A stretch of 8,219 bases of DNA from contig JBAXYB010000126.1 in NCBI GenBank assembly GCA_037127585.1, forward strand, positions 1-8,219, in the 5' to 3' direction. A model generated the notes under the pieces. The model did no database searches. It saw nothing but the letters and a program-made list of their open reading frames with translations, and was not told the origin of the DNA. Shown in pieces: positions 6,565 through 8,219 of this stretch (positions are counted from its first letter, which is position 1; every line of letters begins with the position of its first letter). The translations under genes were made by a program, and so were the position numbers. Origin of the DNA: CAINDI01 sp037127585. Lineage in GTDB: Bacteria; Verrucomicrobiota; Verrucomicrobiia; Palsa-1439.

Positions 6565-7041
6565 ATGATAACGATTCTATTCTTGATGGGCGCGTTCTGG
6601 TGTGCAGGGGCTGCGGTTTTGTTGGTAATCATCTGTAAGGCTGCTAGTAAGCCATTGCCTATCAGGGAACTGCAAAAGGAAACGATCTTGGCGATTGATG
6701 ATGACTCGGCGATTCTTGATATTGAGAAATTGGCGCTAGAAGGCGAAGGCTACACGGTTCATACAGTTTCGAACCCGCAAGAGGCTTTGAAGTACTATTC
6801 TGAACACTGGCGTTCAATTAAGTTAGTCCTGTTGGATTTTCTGATGCCTGAGATGACGGGCGATCTGGTGTTTGCGAGTATGCGGAAAATTGACCCGCAG
6901 GTCCCGGTTTTACTGGTGACAGGGAATTTTGACCGGATTCAATCACTTGAACTCAGAGGTGAGACGTGTGGCTGTTTAGCTAAGCCTTTCGCCCTTGGTG
7001 AACTCATTCAACGGGTGCGTGATGTGGCGGTGCTTGCATGA
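6565..7041 (+). CDS. Membrane-anchored response-regulator receiver-domain protein
   Basis: This is a 158-residue protein from ATG 6565; an in-frame TTG at 6556 is possible but less likely, and no good Shine-Dalgarno sequence is visible for either. Residues about 2-24 are one hydrophobic segment, either a membrane anchor or an uncleaved signal. Residues about 40-156 are a complete CheY-like receiver domain: acidic pocket D45/D46/D47, phosphoacceptor D91 in LLDFLMPEMTG, switch T119 in LLVTG, and K140 in AKPF. There is no DNA-binding or enzymatic output domain. It probably accepts phosphate from an unseen histidine kinase and signals by protein contact at the inner membrane. It sits between the surface-protein operon and the polysaccharide genes and might regulate either, which is inference. 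Its composition is more AT-rich than the operon before it. The fold assignment is very sure. Confidence 0.9.
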   Translation: MITILFLMGAFWCAGAAVLLVIICKAASKPLPIRELQKETILAIDDDSAILDIEKLALEGEGYTVHTVSNPQEALKYYSEHWRSIKLVLLDFLMPEMTGDLVFASMRKIDPQVPVLLVTGNFDRIQSLELRGETCGCLAKPFALGELIQRVRDVAVLA

Positions 7042-7072
7042 GTTGGAGCGTTGATGGTTAGAATTCGTGTTA

Positions 7073-7084
7073 GGCGGTAAGCTG
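7073..7084 (+). promoter_or_regulatory. ops-like sequence 1 (tentative)
   Basis: GGCGGTAAGCTG resembles the enterobacterial ops pause element (GGCGGTAGNNT) recruited by RfaH. It lies about 206 nt upstream of a gene for a NusG/RfaH-like protein. A chance match is possible, and the element is not established for this phylum. Confidence 0.2.
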
Positions 7085-7123
7085 TAGCTATTTGCTGATT
7101 AGTGAGTTGTAATGGTGGCGGAG

Positions 7124-7135
7124 TGCGGTAGAAGG
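7124..7135 (+). promoter_or_regulatory. ops-like sequence 2 (tentative)
   Basis: TGCGGTAGAAGG shares the GCGGTAG core with the ops element and lies about 50 nt downstream of the first match. On its own it is weak evidence. Confidence 0.15.
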
Positions 7136-7144
7136 CTTGACTTT

Positions 7145-7169
7145 GCGGACTTATACTATTAATGTCCGC
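7145..7169 (+). promoter_or_regulatory. GCGGAC/GTCCGC dyad around an AT-rich core
   Basis: A perfect 6-bp inverted repeat (7145-7150 and 7164-7169) flanks the 13-nt core TTATACTATTAAT, which contains -10-like hexamers (TATACT 7152-7157, TATTAA 7157-7162). A TTGACT lies at 7137-7142, but its spacing to either hexamer (9 or 14 nt) is shorter than the usual 16-18. The site could be an operator overlapping the promoter of the antiterminator gene, or an RNA hairpin. Confidence 0.35.
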
Positions 7170-7258
7170 GATGGCTGAATTACGCGAATTCGACGTGTGC
7201 CAGGGATGCTGAAGAACAAGGAGCTGGTTTAAGAAAGGCAACCCGAGGTGTTAGCTAG

Positions 7259-7279
7259 ATGAATAGAAGTGTTGTCTAA
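7259..7279 (+). CDS. Possible 6-codon leader mini-ORF (MNRSVV)
   Basis: An ATG at 7259 is preceded at 8 nt by GAGGTG (7245-7250), the best ribosome-binding site in this half of the window. It opens only six codons before TAA at 7277-7279. The mini-ORF ends 10 nt before the likely start of the antiterminator gene and is out of frame with it. It could couple translation of the downstream gene or be accidental. Confidence 0.25.
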   Translation: MNRSVV

Positions 7280-7289
7280 ATTGGGGAAA

Positions 7290-7841
7290 ATGAATGCTTC
7301 GGATTTGAATTGGTATTGTGCTCGAACGAAACCAAAGCACGAGCACATAGCTGCCGCAAATTTGCGCAAGAACTTAGGGATTGAAGTCTTCAATCCCCGG
7401 ATCCGGCTCGATAAGGCGACCCGCCGCGGTGTGGTCCGCAACATTGATCCACTTTTCCCGTGCTACATTTTCGTACGTTGTGAGCTTCAAGCTCAATTGA
7501 GCGAGATTCGCTATACCAATGGAGTGAGCACCTTAGTCCATTTCGGACTGCAGATCCCGCCGGTGCCAGATACGATCATTCAGGAATTACAGGCCCATTT
7601 TGATGGGCCAGAGCCGCTGGTGGTTGAGGATCGCATGGTGCCTGGATCCGAGGTGATTATTGCTGAGGGAGCTTTTGCCGGGATGCGGGCTTTGGTGTTG
7701 CGGGTTTTGCCCGCGCGCCAGCGTGTACAAATCCTGCTAGATATTTTGAGTCGACCCACAACGGTAGAAATTGATCGAAGTTTGGTCGCTATCGAAGGGA
7801 ATGCGGTGGCGTACCGCGTTCCAGTGTTGGCCATGTCGTAA
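7290..7841 (+). CDS. NusG-like specialised transcription antiterminator (RfaH/UpxY type)
   Basis: This is a 183-residue protein from ATG 7290. I prefer it to the in-frame GTG at 7269 because it places the WY motif (W8-Y9) at the usual distance from the N-terminus. A GGGG run just upstream may serve as ribosome-binding site, though it is only 3 nt away. The NGN domain covers about 6-108, with TKPKHE (13-18), an FNPRIR strand and the signature PLFPCYIFV (54-62). A KOW domain covers about 116-170 (PGSEVIIAEGAFAGMRALV). Proteins of this kind bind RNA polymerase and let it read long polysaccharide operons. Its position directly before a sugar transferase gene fits that role, as for UpxY in Bacteroides capsule loci. 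It is a paralogue of NusG rather than housekeeping NusG, judging from the divergent sequence and the context. Confidence 0.88.
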   Translation: MNASDLNWYCARTKPKHEHIAAANLRKNLGIEVFNPRIRLDKATRRGVVRNIDPLFPCYIFVRCELQAQLSEIRYTNGVSTLVHFGLQIPPVPDTIIQELQAHFDGPEPLVVEDRMVPGSEVIIAEGAFAGMRALVLRVLPARQRVQILLDILSRPTTVEIDRSLVAIEGNAVAYRVPVLAMS

Positions 7842-7923
7842 AGAGAACCGTTACCGTTTTGAGTTGGAAGTGCTTCTTACAAGCATCAGTTCGGAAAATT
7901 CATATGGAGCGACGAAGAATGGT

Positions 7924-7946
7924 TTGACGGAAGCAATACCCGTCAA
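7924..7946 (+). promoter_or_regulatory. Hairpin in the leader between antiterminator and sugar transferase genes
   Basis: TTGACGG (7924-7930) and CCGTCAA (7940-7946) form a perfect 7-bp stem with a 9-nt loop, inside the 157-nt gap 7842-7998. No T tract follows, so it is not a simple terminator. It might be a pause or loading site for the antiterminator encoded just upstream, or a protein-binding dyad. A weaker 5-bp stem (TGCTT/AAGCA) lies just after 7868. Confidence 0.35.
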
Positions 7947-7998
7947 CAAGTGCGGAGCCTTGTACTCGAATTCGTCGCCAGCGTAACGAGCCACATAA

Positions 7999-8219
7999 AT
8001 GGATAGCCAAAAAATGAACCGCAGAATACGCGAGACTGAAGACAAGAATTCAATCGCACCAACCGGTTCCGATTTGCTCGGCCAATCACCGGCGGCTCCG
8101 GCCGCGGCTGATTCCAACGGCATTCCAATCTGGAAACGGATCCTGGATGTGTCCTGTTTGCTGATCACGGTTCCGACTTTGCTGCCGGTGATGGTGGTGA
8201 TTGCGATTGTCATCAAGGC
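7999..8219 (+). CDS. Membrane sugar transferase, N-terminus (3' partial)
   Basis: An open frame runs from ATG 7999 off the right edge (73 complete codons). A TAA stop lies immediately before this ATG in frame, so the start is here or at the in-frame ATG 8014; only weak Shine-Dalgarno-like sequence is present. Residues 1-45 are polar and Ala/Pro-rich. From about residue 47 the sequence WKRILDVSCLLIT, then LLPVMVVIAIVIK, matches the opening of the bacterial sugar transferase family (WcaJ, PglC and WbaP-like). There a KRxxD motif precedes a membrane-embedded hydrophobic helix. These enzymes load the first sugar phosphate onto undecaprenyl phosphate at the inner membrane to start exopolysaccharide or O-antigen synthesis. 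The catalytic part is outside the window. The upstream NusG-like gene supports the assignment. Confidence 0.8.
   Translation, partial: MDSQKMNRRIRETEDKNSIAPTGSDLLGQSPAAPAAADSNGIPIWKRILDVSCLLITVPTLLPVMVVIAIVIK

Noticed and set aside
7771..7986. Forward open frame of 71 codons between the antiterminator and the sugar transferase
   Set aside because: It starts inside the antiterminator gene in another phase, has no ribosome-binding site, and its sequence has no family features.
7851..8216. Reverse-strand open frame of 121 codons at the right edge
   Set aside because: It is antisense to the leader and to the sugar transferase N-terminus, whose KRxxD-plus-helix signature on the + strand is convincing.

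Overview
The window looks like a chromosomal segment of a Gram-negative bacterium of the Verrucomicrobiota/Planctomycetota type; a soil Verrucomicrobium such as the Pedosphaera/Limisphaerales group is my best guess. This is inferred from very large, Thr/Ser/Gly-rich secreted proteins that mix cohesin, dockerin, PKD, choice-of-anchor-D, IPT/TIG and InlB-type repeats, from weak Shine-Dalgarno sequences, and from the adjoining exopolysaccharide-type genes. All supported genes lie on the + strand.

Region 1 (about 1-6484) encodes four related extracellular mosaic proteins. The first is cut by the left edge and shows InlB-type repeats, a PKD domain and a Cys-containing C-terminal domain. After a hairpin come three tightly packed genes: a FN3/choice-of-anchor-D/PKD/dockerin/TIG protein (1153-2517), a cohesin/PKD/choice-of-anchor-D x2/PKD/dockerin/TIG protein (2514-4571, overlapping the previous stop by ATGA), and a cohesin/PKD/InlB x2/PKD/C-terminal-domain protein (4574-6484, 2 nt after the previous stop). 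Each of the last two begins with a signal peptide and a cohesin-like domain. The first and last share the same C-terminal half. The set therefore holds a dockerin-only protein, a cohesin-plus-dockerin protein and a cohesin-only protein. This could form a small self-contained non-covalent surface assembly, with no catalytic domain visible.

Region 2 (6485-7289) begins with a UUCG-capped hairpin that probably terminates the operon. It is followed by a small protein with one N-terminal membrane segment and an intact response-regulator receiver domain (6565-7041). A 248-nt gene-free stretch comes next, with two sequences resembling the ops element, a GCGGAC/GTCCGC dyad around an AT-rich core, and a well-positioned ribosome-binding site in front of a 6-codon mini-ORF.

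Region 3 (7290-8219) begins what is probably an exopolysaccharide locus. It holds a NusG-like specialised antiterminator (RfaH/UpxY type), a 157-nt leader with a perfect 7-bp hairpin, and the N-terminus of a membrane sugar transferase (WcaJ/undecaprenyl-phosphate glycosyl-1-phosphate transferase type) cut by the right edge. Base composition falls visibly from about 5750 onward compared with the GC-rich region before it.

The most interesting possibility is the cohesin/dockerin set beside an exopolysaccharide locus, which could be a matrix-protein assembly system. That functional link is inference only.
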